From Jannaschia formosa (GTDB taxonomy: Bacteria > Pseudomonadota > Alphaproteobacteria > Rhodobacterales > Rhodobacteraceae): DNA of 64,000 bases. The stretch lies in contig NZ_QPLJ01000014.1 of the NCBI RefSeq assembly GCF_003340555.1, positions 1-64,000 on the forward strand, given 5' to 3'. This document shows, in pieces, positions 1-8,436 of this stretch. Position numbers and translations under genes: made by a program. The first letter of the stretch is position 1. Every line of letters starts with the position of its first letter. Below the pieces are notes generated by a model. It did not search any database, was not told the origin of the DNA, and saw nothing but the letters and a program-made list of their open reading frames with translations.

Positions 1-119
1 GGCGCTTCATCTGGCGGGTGAAGCTGTCCAGCACCGCCTCGGCGCCGTTGCCGCGCATCCTGCACAGAACGACGAAGCGCGTCTTGCGCTCGACCATCGT
101 GCCCACCGACGAGCGGTTG
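1..119 (-). pseudogene. IS30-family transposase fragment
   Basis: Read on the minus strand, bases 119 to 1 translate without a stop and contain NRSSVGTMVERKTRFVVL followed by GNGAEAVLDSFTRQMKR. This matches the DDE-domain region of IS30-type transposases (V-G-T-x-V-E-R-x-T/S-R-F/Y-V-V-L). The frame runs off the left edge of the window, and on the right it stops resembling IS30 at about base 116-119, exactly where IS3-type sequence begins on the other strand. It is therefore an internal fragment, broken at least on one side, and not a functional gene. Confidence 0.75.
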
Positions 120-350
120 AAAGGGCGCTGCATCGACAACATCTTCATCGAGCGCCTGTGGCGGTCCCTGAAGTATGAATGCGTCTATCTCCACGCCTGG
201 GAAACCGGGTCGCAGGCCAAGGCGGGCGTCGCGCGCTGGATAACCTTCTACAACCACCAGCGGCCACACGCCGCCCATGGCGGCCAGCCGCCCGCCGTGG
301 TCTACTTCGACGGCATCCAAACCGATCAGCAGGTGCAGGCAGTAGCTTAA
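120..350 (+). pseudogene. IS3-family transposase, C-terminal remnant
   Basis: The frame ending with TAA at 348-350 encodes KGRCIDNIFIERLWRSLKYE and, further on, WITFYNHQRPHAAHGGQPP. These are the last catalytic block (D-N-x-x-x-E-R-x-W-R-S-L-K-Y-E, containing the DDE glutamate) and the tail typical of OrfB of IS3-family elements. Only about 75 residues remain; the two upstream catalytic aspartates are absent. The apparent ATG at base 18 lies in unrelated IS30 sequence, so it is not a real start. It cannot act as a transposase by itself. Confidence 0.8.
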
Positions 351-389
351 ACTACCCCGGAAACTGTCCAACCGACGGGGAGTAGCTCA
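120..389 (+). mobile_element. Right end of an IS3-family insertion sequence
   Basis: The segment holds the C-terminal end of an IS3-type transposase and ends in a terminal repeat. Read from the right it begins TGAGCTACTCCCC, continues GTCGGTTGGACAGTTT, and the right tip is the dinucleotide CA at 388-389, as in IS3-family elements (5'-TG...CA-3'). The left part of the element is missing and is replaced by IS30-type sequence at about base 120. Immediately to the right, desaturase coding sequence starts at base 390. Confidence 0.75.
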
Positions 390-1289
390 CTAATTGCCGC
401 GATGCTGGGACCGCTGCTGACGCTGCATTCCTCGCTGCAGCACGAGGTGCTGCACGGCCATCCTTTCCGCGACCCGCGCGCCAACGAGGCGACGGTGTTC
501 CTGCCGCTCGGGCTCGCCGTGCCCTACCGGCGCTTCCGCGACCAGCACCTCGCCCATCACCACGACCCGAACCTGACCGATCCCTACGACGATCCGGAGA
601 CGAACTATGTCGATCCCGCCGCGTGGCAGCGGATGTCGCCCCTGCGCCGCCTGATCCTGCGCGCCAACAACACGCTGCTCGGGCGGATGGCGGTCGGGCC
701 GTTCCTGTCGCTGGCGGGGCTGTGGCGGGGCGACCTGCGCGCGATGCGGGCGGGCGATGCGCCTGTCCGGCGCGCCTGGGCGCTGCATGCCGTCGGCGCG
801 GTGCCGGTGCTGGCGGCGGTGGCGGCCTCGGGCATGCCGGTCTGGAGCTACCTCGCGGCCTGCTGGCTCGCGCTCTCGATCCTGCGCATCCGTACCTTCC
901 TGGAGCACCGGGCCGAATTGCGCCCGCGCGAGCGCAGCGTCGTCATCGAGGATCGCGGGCCGCTGGCCTTCCTGTTCCTCAACAACAACTTCCACGCCGT
1001 CCATCACGCCTGCCCGGGCCTGCCTTGGTACGGACTGCCCGCTGCCTATGCCGCCGACCGCGCGGCGGTGCTGCGCCGCAACGGCGGCTACCGCTACCGC
1101 TCCTACTGGCCGGTGATCGCGCGGCATCTGCTGCGCGCGAAGGACCCGGTGGCGCATCCGTTCTGGACCTGGGGCAACCGGACCACGGCGCGCGAGGACG
1201 CCGAGGCGCTTCTGGCTGGCGTCCTGCCGGAGCCGCTGCCGCCCCCGGCGGTCGCGCCGGCCAGGCTGCGGGCGCGGACGCGCCGCTGA
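390..1289 (+). pseudogene. Fatty acid desaturase, 5' end removed by IS insertion
   Basis: The product is a membrane di-iron desaturase/hydroxylase of the fatty acid desaturase family. All three histidine boxes are present: HEVLHGH at the extreme N-terminus of what remains, HLAHHHDPN about 35 residues later, and NFHAVHHACPGLPWY in the C-terminal half, with hydrophobic segments between. Family members normally carry some 50 more residues, including a membrane segment, before the first box. Here the open frame reads LIAAMLGPLLTLHSSLQHE starting exactly at the IS end (base 390), so the IS cut the gene. ATG 402 could still permit a shortened product, but there is no good ribosome binding site. The substrate (acyl lipid or carotenoid-like) cannot be told from the sequence. 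Confidence 0.75.
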
Positions 1290-1382
1290 CCGCCGGCCCC
1301 GGAAAGGACTGTTCTCGACCTCGCGTCTGCCCGCCTGAAGTTCCGCACCGTCCCCCGGCCGCCGCCTACGCGACCCGCTGCT

Positions 1383-2120
1383 TCAGCGGGCCAGCCAGCC
1401 CCCGTCGACGTTCAGGACGGCGCCGGTGATGTAGCCCGCCGCGGGCGTGCACAGGAACGCGGTCGCGCCGCCGATATCCGAGGCGGCGCCCCACCGCCCG
1501 GCTGGGATGCGCCCCAGGATCTCGGCCGTCCGCTTCGGGTCGGCGCGCAGCGCCGCGGTGTTGTTCGTCTCGATATAGCCCGGTGCGACCGCGTTCACCA
1601 TGATGCCCGACGCCGCCCATTCGTTGGCGAGCGCCTTGGTCAGCCCCGCGATCCCGTGCTTGGAGGCCGTATAGGCCGGCACCCTGATGCCGCCCTGGAA
1701 CGACAGGAGCGACGCGATGTTCACGATCCGCCCGCCCCGTCCCGCGGCGATGGCGGCGCGGGCGAAGGCCTGCGACAGCAGGAAGGCGGCCTTGAGATTG
1801 ACGTCGAGCACGTCGTCCCAGTCCGCCTCGGCATGATCGACCGCGTCGGCGCGCCGGATGATGCCCGCGTTGTTGACGAGGATGTCGAGATCCTCCGGCA
1901 GCCGCCAATCGGAAGCGGGACGGGAGAGGTCCAGGATCAGGTCCTCCGCCGACCCGCCCGCCGCCGCGATGGCGGCGACGGTCTCGGCCGAGGACCGGCG
2001 CCCCGCGGCGATCACATGGGCGCCCCGCTCGGCGAGGCTGATGGCAATGGCCTGCCCGATGCCGGTATTGGCCCCGGTCACGAGCGCGCGCTGGCCGTCC
2101 AGACGGAAGGGATCGGTCAT
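1383..2120 (-). CDS. kduD: 2-deoxy-D-gluconate 3-dehydrogenase (KduD), SDR family
   Basis: This 245-residue short-chain dehydrogenase carries the cofactor motif TGANTGIGQA near the N-terminus, NNAG at about residue 85, and the catalytic YTASK motif at mid-length. KduD reduces 2,5-diketo-3-deoxygluconate to 2-keto-3-deoxygluconate in the breakdown of unsaturated uronates from pectin, alginate-like or glycosaminoglycan polymers. The assignment to this SDR subfamily rests on the neighbouring kduI, with which it overlaps by four bases (ATGA, 2117-2120), showing translational coupling. The N-terminal extension open upstream of 2120 belongs to kduI in another frame and is not part of the gene. Confidence 0.88.
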   Translation of the reverse strand: MTDPFRLDGQRALVTGANTGIGQAIAISLAERGAHVIAAGRRSSAETVAAIAAAGGSAEDLILDLSRPASDWRLPEDLDILVNNAGIIRRADAVDHAEADWDDVLDVNLKAAFLLSQAFARAAIAAGRGGRIVNIASLLSFQGGIRVPAYTASKHGIAGLTKALANEWAASGIMVNAVAPGYIETNNTAALRADPKRTAEILGRIPAGRWGAASDIGGATAFLCTPAAGYITGAVLNVDGGWLAR

Positions 2121-2938
2121 CGCAGCGCCTCCATCGGGACCATGTCCATGTCGGTGAAGTCGGTATTGTCGCCCGCCATCGCCCAGCAGAAGCTGTAGGC
2201 GTTCGTGCCCGCGCCCGCATGGATCGACCAGGGGGGCGAGATCACCGCCTCTTCGTTGGCGACGACGATGTGGCGCGTGGCCTCGGGACGTCCCATCAGG
2301 TGGAAGACCCGCGCCTGCGGGGCGAGGTCGAAATAGAGATAGGCCTCCATCCGCCGGTCGTGGAGATGCGCCGGCATCGTGTTCCACATCGAGCCGGGCG
2401 AGAACTGGGTGTAGCCCATGCTGAGCTGGCAGGTCTCGTGCACCTCGGGGTGAAGGAACTGGATGATGACCCGCTCGTTGGCCTGATCCTTCGAGCCGAG
2501 CTCGACCCGGCGCGCCTCGCCGGGGCGGATCAGCCGCGTCTGGCAGGCACGGTGCGCGGGGGTGGAGACGATGTAGAACTTCGCCTCGCCCTCGAAGGTT
2601 ACCGGGCCGGAGCCCATGGCGAGGTAGAGGACGTCGCCCTTCTCCATCGCGTGGGACTGCCCGGCGGCCGAGACGGTGCCCGATCCCTCGACGGCAAGCA
2701 CGCCCATCTCGCGCCGGTCGAGCACCGAGGCGGTGCCGGCCTCGGCCACATGGTCGAGCGTCAGCGCCGCGCCCTCAGGCATCGCGCCGCCGACGATCAT
2801 CCGGTCGTAATGGGTGTAGACGAGCGTCACCTCGCCCGGACGGAACAGGCCGGGCACGTGGAAATGCGCGCGGAGGTCTTCGGTGCCCATCGCCTCGGCG
2901 GAGGTCGGGTCGATGGCGTAGCGGGTCTGGGTGGTCAT
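2117..2938 (-). CDS. kduI: 5-dehydro-4-deoxy-D-glucuronate isomerase (KduI)
   Basis: KduI interconverts 4-deoxy-L-threo-5-hexosulose uronate and 2,5-diketo-3-deoxygluconate, the step before KduD. The 273-residue length matches the family. The Zn-binding signature PAHLHDRRMEAYLYFD (two His and a Glu) and the later PWSIHAGAGTNAYSFCWAM (third His) are present. The start at 2938 is preceded by AGAGAGGCTCC on the coding strand. It is the middle gene of a leftward operon with kdgF upstream (gap 10 bases) and kduD downstream (4-base overlap). Confidence 0.93.
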   Translation of the reverse strand: MTTQTRYAIDPTSAEAMGTEDLRAHFHVPGLFRPGEVTLVYTHYDRMIVGGAMPEGAALTLDHVAEAGTASVLDRREMGVLAVEGSGTVSAAGQSHAMEKGDVLYLAMGSGPVTFEGEAKFYIVSTPAHRACQTRLIRPGEARRVELGSKDQANERVIIQFLHPEVHETCQLSMGYTQFSPGSMWNTMPAHLHDRRMEAYLYFDLAPQARVFHLMGRPEATRHIVVANEEAVISPPWSIHAGAGTNAYSFCWAMAGDNTDFTDMDMVPMEALR

Positions 2939-2948
2939 GGAGCCTCTC

Positions 2949-3266
2949 TTACAGGAAGTCGTCGCGGCGCGGGGTGAAGGTGTCGATCAGGCGGCCGGGG
3001 GCGAGGCACGCGCAGCCATGAACCGCGCCGGAGGGGATGACAAAGCTGTCCCCCGGCCCGACCTCGAAGCTGTCCCCGCCGATGTGGAAGCGAAAGCGGC
3101 CGCGCTCGACATAGGTGGATTGGACGTGGGGATGGCTGTGCAACTTGCCCTCCGCGCCGTCCTCGAAGTCGAAGGAGACGACCATCAGCTCGGGACTGTC
3201 CGACAGGACCTGCCGGGTGACGCCGGGATCGGCCTCGATGGCGGGGAAGGTTCTCAGATGTGGCAT
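2949..3266 (-). CDS. kdgF: Cupin protein KdgF, unsaturated-uronate ring-opening enzyme
   Basis: The 105-residue product is one cupin barrel, with the metal-site motif HSHPHVQSTYVERGRFRFHI in the first half and GDSFVIPSGAVHGC in the second. KdgF-type cupins catalyse conversion of 4,5-unsaturated uronic acid monomers to the linear ketouronate that KduI uses. Size, motif spacing and position directly before kduI-kduD all support this. A purine-rich GGAAAGG precedes ATG 3266. The role comes from family knowledge and context; small cupins diverge widely, so the exact substrate is less certain. Confidence 0.8.
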   Translation of the reverse strand: MPHLRTFPAIEADPGVTRQVLSDSPELMVVSFDFEDGAEGKLHSHPHVQSTYVERGRFRFHIGGDSFEVGPGDSFVIPSGAVHGCACLAPGRLIDTFTPRRDDFL

Positions 3267-3290
3267 GCGGGGGCCTTTCCTGTTCGGGCG

Positions 3291-3607
3291 TCAGCCTGCG
3301 GAGTCGAGGCGCTTGTCCGGGGCGATCCGGGCACCGAGGAAGTTGAACGCGTGCCGGGGCGCGTGGGCGGGGCAGGGGACGAGCAGGGCCGCGAGCCGAG
3401 CGCATGGTTCGGGAATACCCTCGCGACGTCGTGATCCTTCGGCGCGACAGAGTTAGTGATCCGGCCGTCGAACATCGGTGCGCTCTTTCGGCTGTCCGGG
3501 AGTCCGAGCGGCGAGAGGAATTCCCGCAGGGGCACCGTCTGGTCGAACCCGTGCAACCCGTCCAGCGCGCCGGCCGGCTCGACGACCGGGTGCAACTCAA
3601 AAGACAT
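3291..3607 (-). pseudogene. Frameshifted or remnant first gene of the kdu operon, function unknown
   Basis: A strong ribosome binding site (AGGGAGGCTGC) precedes an ATG at 3607. The first ~70 codons read MSFELHPVVEPAGALDGLHG and end with a plausible coding stretch ITNSVAPKDHDVARVFPNHA. After that the same frame becomes Pro/Ser/Arg-rich nonsense, while the neighbouring frame continues as HAFNFLGARIAPDKRLDSAG and stops at 3291-3293. The distance from ATG to that stop is 317 bases, not a multiple of three, so a frameshift or small deletion lies at about 3400. I do not recognise the protein. It may be a decayed gene or an internally deleted one; a sequencing error is also possible. Confidence 0.5.
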
Positions 3608-3684
3608 GCAGCCTCCCTGCAAATTGCGCCGCCGGTCCGTCTGGCCGGTCCGACGCGCGCCAGGCGAAATGGCCCGGCCCACTC

Positions 3685-3722
3685 GCATACTTGTATGCTA
3701 GTCGCCTAGGATACTTGCAATC
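3685..3722. promoter_or_regulatory. Candidate GntR operator between kdu operon and its regulator
   Basis: The divergent intergenic region holds a perfect inverted repeat GCATAC-TT-GTATGC (3685-3698). A second, partly matching copy of its left half, GGATACTTGCAATC, lies at 3709-3722, so the core ATACTTG occurs twice, 25 bases apart. GntR-family proteins bind short palindromes of this size, and the site sits between the regulator at 3787 and the operon start at 3607. Binding is inferred, not shown. Confidence 0.5.
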
Positions 3723-3786
3723 GGGAATCTGGCCCCCTCTATATGACGCGCCGGGTCCCGGGCCCGCGCGCTAGGACGGACCCGCG

Positions 3787-4470
3787 ATGCCTGCTTTGGA
3801 CCTGACCCCGAAACGTCGGACGAACGCCGATCTCGTCTTCGACGGCGTCTATGGACAGATCGTGTCGTTGCAGCTTCTGCCCGGCGCGAAGATCTCCGAG
3901 ACCGAGATCGCGGAGCGCTATGGCGTCTCGCGGCAGCCGGTGCGGGAGGCGTTCAACCGGCTCGACGGGCTGCAACTGCTGCAGATCCAGCCGCAGCGCG
4001 CCACCCAGGTGCGCCGGTTCTCGCGCTCCGGCATCGCTGCGGCGCGCTACATCCGCCTCGCGCTGGAGCTGGAGATCGCGCGCAGCGCGATCGCGGCGTG
4101 GAGCGAAGAGGCGGCCGCCGGGTTCGATGCCAATCTCGACGCGCAGGCCGACGCGGTCGGCCGCGGCGACCGGGCCGCCTTCCACGCGCTCGACGAAGCG
4201 TTCCACGCGCGCATCGCCGATGTCGCCGACAAGCGCTTCGCCTTCGAGATGGTCCTGCAGAAGAAGGCGCAGGTGGACCGCATCTGCGTCCTCAGCCTGA
4301 AGGACGCCGCCGGGATGCGCTGCCTCGTCGAGGATCACCGGCGCATCTCCGGCTGCCTGCGTAGCGGAGACGCCGCTGGCTGTGACGCGGCCCTGCGGCT
4401 GCACCTGTCGCGGATCGAGGACACGATCGCCCGCATCCACCGGGACTATCCCGACTATTTCGAGGACTGA
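3787..4470 (+). CDS. GntR-family (FadR/FCD type) transcriptional regulator of the kdu locus
   Basis: The 227-residue product has an N-terminal winged helix (about residues 10-75) with ISETEIAERYGVSRQPVREA, the canonical GntR recognition-helix block. An all-helical FCD ligand-binding domain follows (about 85-215), with the typical D/H-rich positions FHALDEAFHARIAD and VEDHRRI. It is divergent from the kdgF-kduI-kduD operon and most likely represses it until a uronate-derived inducer binds. The effector is not deducible from the sequence. Confidence 0.88.
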   Translation: MPALDLTPKRRTNADLVFDGVYGQIVSLQLLPGAKISETEIAERYGVSRQPVREAFNRLDGLQLLQIQPQRATQVRRFSRSGIAAARYIRLALELEIARSAIAAWSEEAAAGFDANLDAQADAVGRGDRAAFHALDEAFHARIADVADKRFAFEMVLQKKAQVDRICVLSLKDAAGMRCLVEDHRRISGCLRSGDAAGCDAALRLHLSRIEDTIARIHRDYPDYFED

Positions 4471-4767
4471 CCGGAAGCGGCCTTTCCTCTGCCGGCAGGG
4501 CCCGGTTCGGGCAATACAGCAGGAACGGAGAGACCCGGTCGTCGCTCCACACACCACCCAGGCTCACATGCTGCTCGGTGCCGGCGACGTCCGGACCTTC
4601 CGCGGAACAGGCAGATGCGGTTATGTGCGAGACCGGTCGCGCCCATCAATGGCACCCGCTGCACCCGGCGGACCTCCCGCTGTTATCGGGCGGGCGTGCG
4701 CCCTGGCCGACCTCTTCTCCGCCTCCGCCCCCTGCCGATCCGAAACGGCCGGGGCAGCCGCCGTAGT
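4471..4767. other. Intergenic region, no gene recognised
   Basis: These 297 bases lie between the end of the GntR gene and the end of blh (convergent). Open frames here are GC-driven and none has a recognisable motif or a convincing ribosome binding site. No clear terminator with a T-run was seen. Confidence 0.5.
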
Positions 4768-5646
4768 TCACTCCGCCAGAAAGCGGCCGTGGAAGCGGTC
4801 CATCAGAATCATGTGCGGCACGGTCAGGGCAGAGAGGGTGATGAAGACGACCGAGAGGGCGGTGCTTTCGGCCCCGATCCCCAGACCAAGCAGCAGGGCG
4901 CCGGCAAGCCCGGCGCCCAGCAGTGTCACGGCGGTCGCGGGCGCCGCGGCCCGGAGGGCCTGGCGCGGCGCAAGCTGCAATCCGCGAGCGGTGCGGCGGA
5001 AATGGCGGGGGGAATGCAGCAGGCAGAAATAGAGCACGAAATAGACGAGCGGGGGCAGCGCCCAGGCGCTCAGCGCGATGACGGCCGCTTCGGCGGCGCC
5101 GGGCCGCAAGCGGGGCCTCCCGATCGACAGCACGGCCACCCCCGCGCAGACCGCCAGCGCCGCGACCCCGACCCAGCCGCCAGCCGCCACGGCCGTCGCC
5201 GCGGCGGGCTCCGGGGCGAGATGCCCGAAGATCGCAGCCGACTCCCCTGGCCGGAACAGCAGGGGCGCGCCGACCACCGCCCCCCCGCCCGCGATCCGCG
5301 CGGCCAGGGGCCATTCGCCGCGCCAGTCGTCGGCGAAATGCCAGGCGGAATACGCGAGGAACGCCATGAGCGAGGGGCCGGGCGCAATCAGCCAGAACGC
5401 GACGGTCACCCCGGCGAGGCCGAGATAGACGGCGCTGAACACACGTTCGGCCCGCCCGTCGGGCAGGGGCCAGAGCGTCCGCGCCACGTCGAAGTCGAGC
5501 GCGCCATGCGGCACGCCGAGGATCGCGACCAGCACGACCAGCCCGGCGATCTGCGCCGGCATTCCGGGCGGGGTCGCGGCGAAGACCGCGATCACCGCAA
5601 GGGCGGCGGCGGCGAAGCCCAGGGCATGCGCCTCGCGCAGGCTCAC
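4768..5646 (-). CDS. blh: Beta-carotene 15,15'-dioxygenase, Brp/Blh family
   Basis: This enzyme cleaves beta-carotene centrally into two retinals, the chromophore of the rhodopsin encoded upstream in the same cluster. It is a 292-residue multi-pass membrane protein with the conserved His-bearing blocks of the Brp/Blh family: GVPHGALDFD (about residue 45), YSAWHFADDW (about 97), YFCLLHSPRHF (about 205) and LTVPHMILMDRFH at the C-terminus. Its start overlaps the crtY stop by four bases (5643-5646), so the two are translationally coupled. It is the last gene of the leftward rhodopsin cluster. Confidence 0.93.
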   Translation of the reverse strand: MSLREAHALGFAAAALAVIAVFAATPPGMPAQIAGLVVLVAILGVPHGALDFDVARTLWPLPDGRAERVFSAVYLGLAGVTVAFWLIAPGPSLMAFLAYSAWHFADDWRGEWPLAARIAGGGAVVGAPLLFRPGESAAIFGHLAPEPAAATAVAAGGWVGVAALAVCAGVAVLSIGRPRLRPGAAEAAVIALSAWALPPLVYFVLYFCLLHSPRHFRRTARGLQLAPRQALRAAAPATAVTLLGAGLAGALLLGLGIGAESTALSVVFITLSALTVPHMILMDRFHGRFLAE

Positions 5647-6767
5647 CGCCCGATCACCTCGCGCAGGAAGGGGCGGGGCGGCATGGCCGCGATGACGCTG
5701 GCGCGGTCGAGCGGGGCCGTCGAGTCGGACAGGAACCGCTCCAGCCGGTCGGCGGGCGCGCCCTGGAACAGCGCGAGGAACAGCGCGGGCCCGTTCTGCG
5801 GGGCGCGTTGCAGCACCCGCAGGAACAGCCGGTCCATGAAGCGCGTGACCGGCGCGTCGTAGGGCGGGGCGAGTTCCGCCTCGCTGCGGAGCAGTCGGTC
5901 GGCCAGCCGCGCGGTCTGCGTCGCGATGCGCTGGAAGGCGTAGCCGGTGCTCGGCCGGGCGGCGCCCCCGGCGATCCCGGCATAGGCATGGTTCGGGCCC
6001 AGCGACGTCTGCGCCTGCCGCGCGGGGACCATGGGGATGAACCCCGCCTCCTCGCGCAGGGTCTCGACCCGTGCGCCGCCGGTGCGGGCCGCGACCTCGC
6101 GGGCAAGCCAGGTGTCGAGCTCGTCCCGGTCCGGGGGCGCGGGTCCGAAGACCGTCGCCTCGACCAGGGCGTGATCGGGGGCGAAGGGCAGGACATAGGT
6201 AAAGTCGATCCGGTCGGGGCGTGGCAGGCCGAAGGCCATCAGATCGACGGTCTGCGCGTCGAAGACGGGCCGGTCGGTGCGCAACTCGCGCCCGACGAAA
6301 TACTGTCCGAAGCCGCCCGGTCCGCGCAGTGGCCGGCTGTCGACGACGGAGCGGGCGGTGAAGGCCCCTGCGTCGGTCTCGATCCGCCAGAGCCCATCCT
6401 GCCGCACGGGCTCGGCCGTGACCCGCATGCCGAGGGCAAGCTCGGTGTCCCGCGCCCCGGTGCAGGTCTCAAGCGCCCGGGCGTAGAAGGCGCCCGCCGC
6501 CACCGTCCGGTATTGCAGCCGGTCCGAGCGGCGCGTGACGGACTGCCCGCCGGCCGAGACGGTCCATGACCGCCAGCGGCCCTTGACGCAGGATTCGAAC
6601 GGGCCCGGCCCCTCGGCCCAGAAGGACCAGGAGCGGTCGTCCTCGTAGGCGGTGCGCGGCTCGACGATGCGAAGCCGCAGGCCGCGCCCGGCCAGCCGCG
6701 CCGCTAGGGACAGGCCGGCGCAGCCGCCCCCGAGGATCGCGAGGTCGACGTCAGGTGTGGGCGGCAT
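5643..6767 (-). CDS. crtY: Lycopene beta-cyclase
   Basis: CrtY forms the two beta-ionone rings that turn lycopene into beta-carotene. The 374-residue product starts with the dinucleotide-binding motif DLAILGGGCAGLSLAARL and continues with the cyclase signature EDDRSWSFW at about residue 45. Near the middle comes FTYVLPFAPDHALVEATVF, then AGIAGGAARPSTGYAFQRI, both typical of bacterial CrtY. I chose ATG 6767 because GAGGAG lies 8 bases upstream; an in-frame start at 6803 would add 12 residues before the Rossmann fold and has no better site. It sits between crtI and blh. Confidence 0.93.
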   Translation of the reverse strand: MPPTPDVDLAILGGGCAGLSLAARLAGRGLRLRIVEPRTAYEDDRSWSFWAEGPGPFESCVKGRWRSWTVSAGGQSVTRRSDRLQYRTVAAGAFYARALETCTGARDTELALGMRVTAEPVRQDGLWRIETDAGAFTARSVVDSRPLRGPGGFGQYFVGRELRTDRPVFDAQTVDLMAFGLPRPDRIDFTYVLPFAPDHALVEATVFGPAPPDRDELDTWLAREVAARTGGARVETLREEAGFIPMVPARQAQTSLGPNHAYAGIAGGAARPSTGYAFQRIATQTARLADRLLRSEAELAPPYDAPVTRFMDRLFLRVLQRAPQNGPALFLALFQGAPADRLERFLSDSTAPLDRASVIAAMPPRPFLREVIGR

Positions 6768-6860
6768 GGGCAGGCTCCTCCGGGGCAGGGGTTGCAAGGA
6801 CAAGAGCGCGGCCCCTTCGCCCGAGGCGGCGCGGTCGGCGATGAATGTCGGCGCGGACGG

Positions 6861-8369
6861 TCATGCGGCCTGCGCGGGGGCAGGGACGAGGCGGTCGAGG
6901 ACCTTCGCCGAGGAGATGACGCCGGGGACGCCCGCCCCGGGATGGGTGCCCGCGCCGACGAGAAAGAGCCCCGGCACGCCTTCGCCGCGGTTGTGGAACC
7001 GGAAGAAGGCCGATTGCCGGAAGACGGGTGACAGCGAGAAGCCCGCGCCCTGGACCGACAGGTAGTCCTCGGCGAAGTCCTCGGGCGTCTTGGCGAACTC
7101 GGCGCAGATGTTCCGAGAAAGGAGGGGCAGCAGGCGGCGTTCCAGCATCGAGACGATGCGGTCGCGCAGGCGCGGGCCTTCGACCGACCAGTCGTGCCCC
7201 GCCCCGAGATTGGGCACCGGGCAGAGCGCATAGAACCCGTCGCAGCCAGGGGGCGCGAGGCTCGGATCGGTCGCGGTTGGACGGTGGAGGTAGACCGACG
7301 GATCCGCGCCCAGCACGCCCTTCCGGAAGACGTCGTCGAGCATCCGCCGATGGCTGTCGCCGAAGACGATCGTATGATGGGCGACGTCCTCGTAAACGCG
7401 CCGCGTGCCAAAATGGAGGACGAAGACCCCCATCGACAGCGACCCCGTCCGGACCCGTGCCCGCGCCAGCGGCGAGGGCGTGCCGGGCGGCAGCATCTCG
7501 CGGTAGAGATGGACGGGATCGACGTTGGAGACGACGATGTCCGCGGCGATCCTGCGGCCGCCCTCGACCTCCACTCCGGCGGCGCGGCCGCCCTCGATCA
7601 GGACGCGCTCGACCGTGGTGCCGGTCTCGATCTCGACGCCTTCCTCGGCCATGAGCCGGGCCAGCGCCTCGACCAGCGCGCCGGTCCCGCCCATCGCGAA
7701 CCAGATGCCGTGGGCGTGCTCCAGATGGGTGATCAGCCCGTAGAGGCTGGTCGTCTGGTACGGGTTTCCCCCGATCAGCAGCGGCTGGATCGAGAAGGCG
7801 CGGCGCAGCCGGTCGTCCTGCAGGTGGCCCGACACCATCTGCCAGACGGTCCGGTAGCTGCGCAGACGCAGCATGTCGGGAAGCTGCCGCAGCATCGCGG
7901 CGGGCGCGTGGAACGGCGCATGCGACAGGTCGGTGAAGGCGGCGTCGTGGATGGCGCGGCTGTGGTCCAGCAGGTCGCGGAAGCCCCGGACGTCCCCGGG
8001 CGAGAGGCGCGCGATCTCCTCCAGCGTCCGGTCGAGCGTCGGGCCGTAGTCCATCGTCTCGCCATCGGCGAAGGCGAAGCGATACCAGGGATCCGGCTGG
8101 ACCAGCGTCACATGGTCCCGAAGCCGCCGCCCGAAGAGGCCGAACAGCTCCTCCAGCAGGTGCGGCGCGGTGAGGAGGGTCGGGCCCGCATCGAAGCGGA
8201 ACCCGTCGCGGTCGTAGACCTGCGCGCGGCCGCCCAGACGGGGGCAGCGGTCGATCAGGCGGACGGCGTAGCCGCGGGCGCGCAGCCGGAGCGCCGCCGC
8301 CATCCCGCCGAGCCCGCCGCCGATGACGACGGCGCTGGCCGAGGGGGGCTGGGTCGTGTCACGCGGCAT
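6861..8369 (-). CDS. crtI: Phytoene desaturase (lycopene-forming type)
   Basis: CrtI introduces the double bonds that convert phytoene to lycopene. The 502-residue FAD-dependent protein has the N-terminal motif VVIGGGLGGMAAALRLRARG, the family block GRAQVYDRDGFRFDAGPTLL, and the C-terminal bacterial phytoene-desaturase signature LFLVGAGTHPGAGVPGVISS. ATG 8369 is preceded by CGGAGG with good spacing; the open frame further upstream (to 8438) runs through the intergenic hairpin and is not used. Phytoene synthase (crtB) and GGPP synthase (crtE) are absent from the window, so the substrate must come from genes elsewhere. Confidence 0.94.
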   Translation of the reverse strand: MPRDTTQPPSASAVVIGGGLGGMAAALRLRARGYAVRLIDRCPRLGGRAQVYDRDGFRFDAGPTLLTAPHLLEELFGLFGRRLRDHVTLVQPDPWYRFAFADGETMDYGPTLDRTLEEIARLSPGDVRGFRDLLDHSRAIHDAAFTDLSHAPFHAPAAMLRQLPDMLRLRSYRTVWQMVSGHLQDDRLRRAFSIQPLLIGGNPYQTTSLYGLITHLEHAHGIWFAMGGTGALVEALARLMAEEGVEIETGTTVERVLIEGGRAAGVEVEGGRRIAADIVVSNVDPVHLYREMLPPGTPSPLARARVRTGSLSMGVFVLHFGTRRVYEDVAHHTIVFGDSHRRMLDDVFRKGVLGADPSVYLHRPTATDPSLAPPGCDGFYALCPVPNLGAGHDWSVEGPRLRDRIVSMLERRLLPLLSRNICAEFAKTPEDFAEDYLSVQGAGFSLSPVFRQSAFFRFHNRGEGVPGLFLVGAGTHPGAGVPGVISSAKVLDRLVPAPAQAA

Positions 8370-8409
8370 GGCGATCCTCCGGCTGGATGGGTGAGGGGGA
8401 GGGCAGGGC

Positions 8410-8436
8410 GCCGCCCGCGACGGCATCGCGGGCGGC
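8410..8436 (-). promoter_or_regulatory. Strong RNA hairpin between rhodopsin gene and crtI
   Basis: The sequence forms a perfect 11-base-pair stem (arms GCCGCCCGCGA and TCGCGGGCGGC) with a 5-base loop in the 111-base gap between the rhodopsin stop and the crtI start. No T-run follows, so it is not a classic terminator. It may attenuate transcription or protect the 3' end of an abundant rhodopsin mRNA. Confidence 0.5.

Noticed and set aside
390-1289. Carotenoid hydroxylase or ketolase supporting the rhodopsin cluster
   Set aside because: The histidine boxes fit general fatty acid desaturases; nothing specific to CrtZ, CrtR or CrtW is visible, and the gene is truncated.
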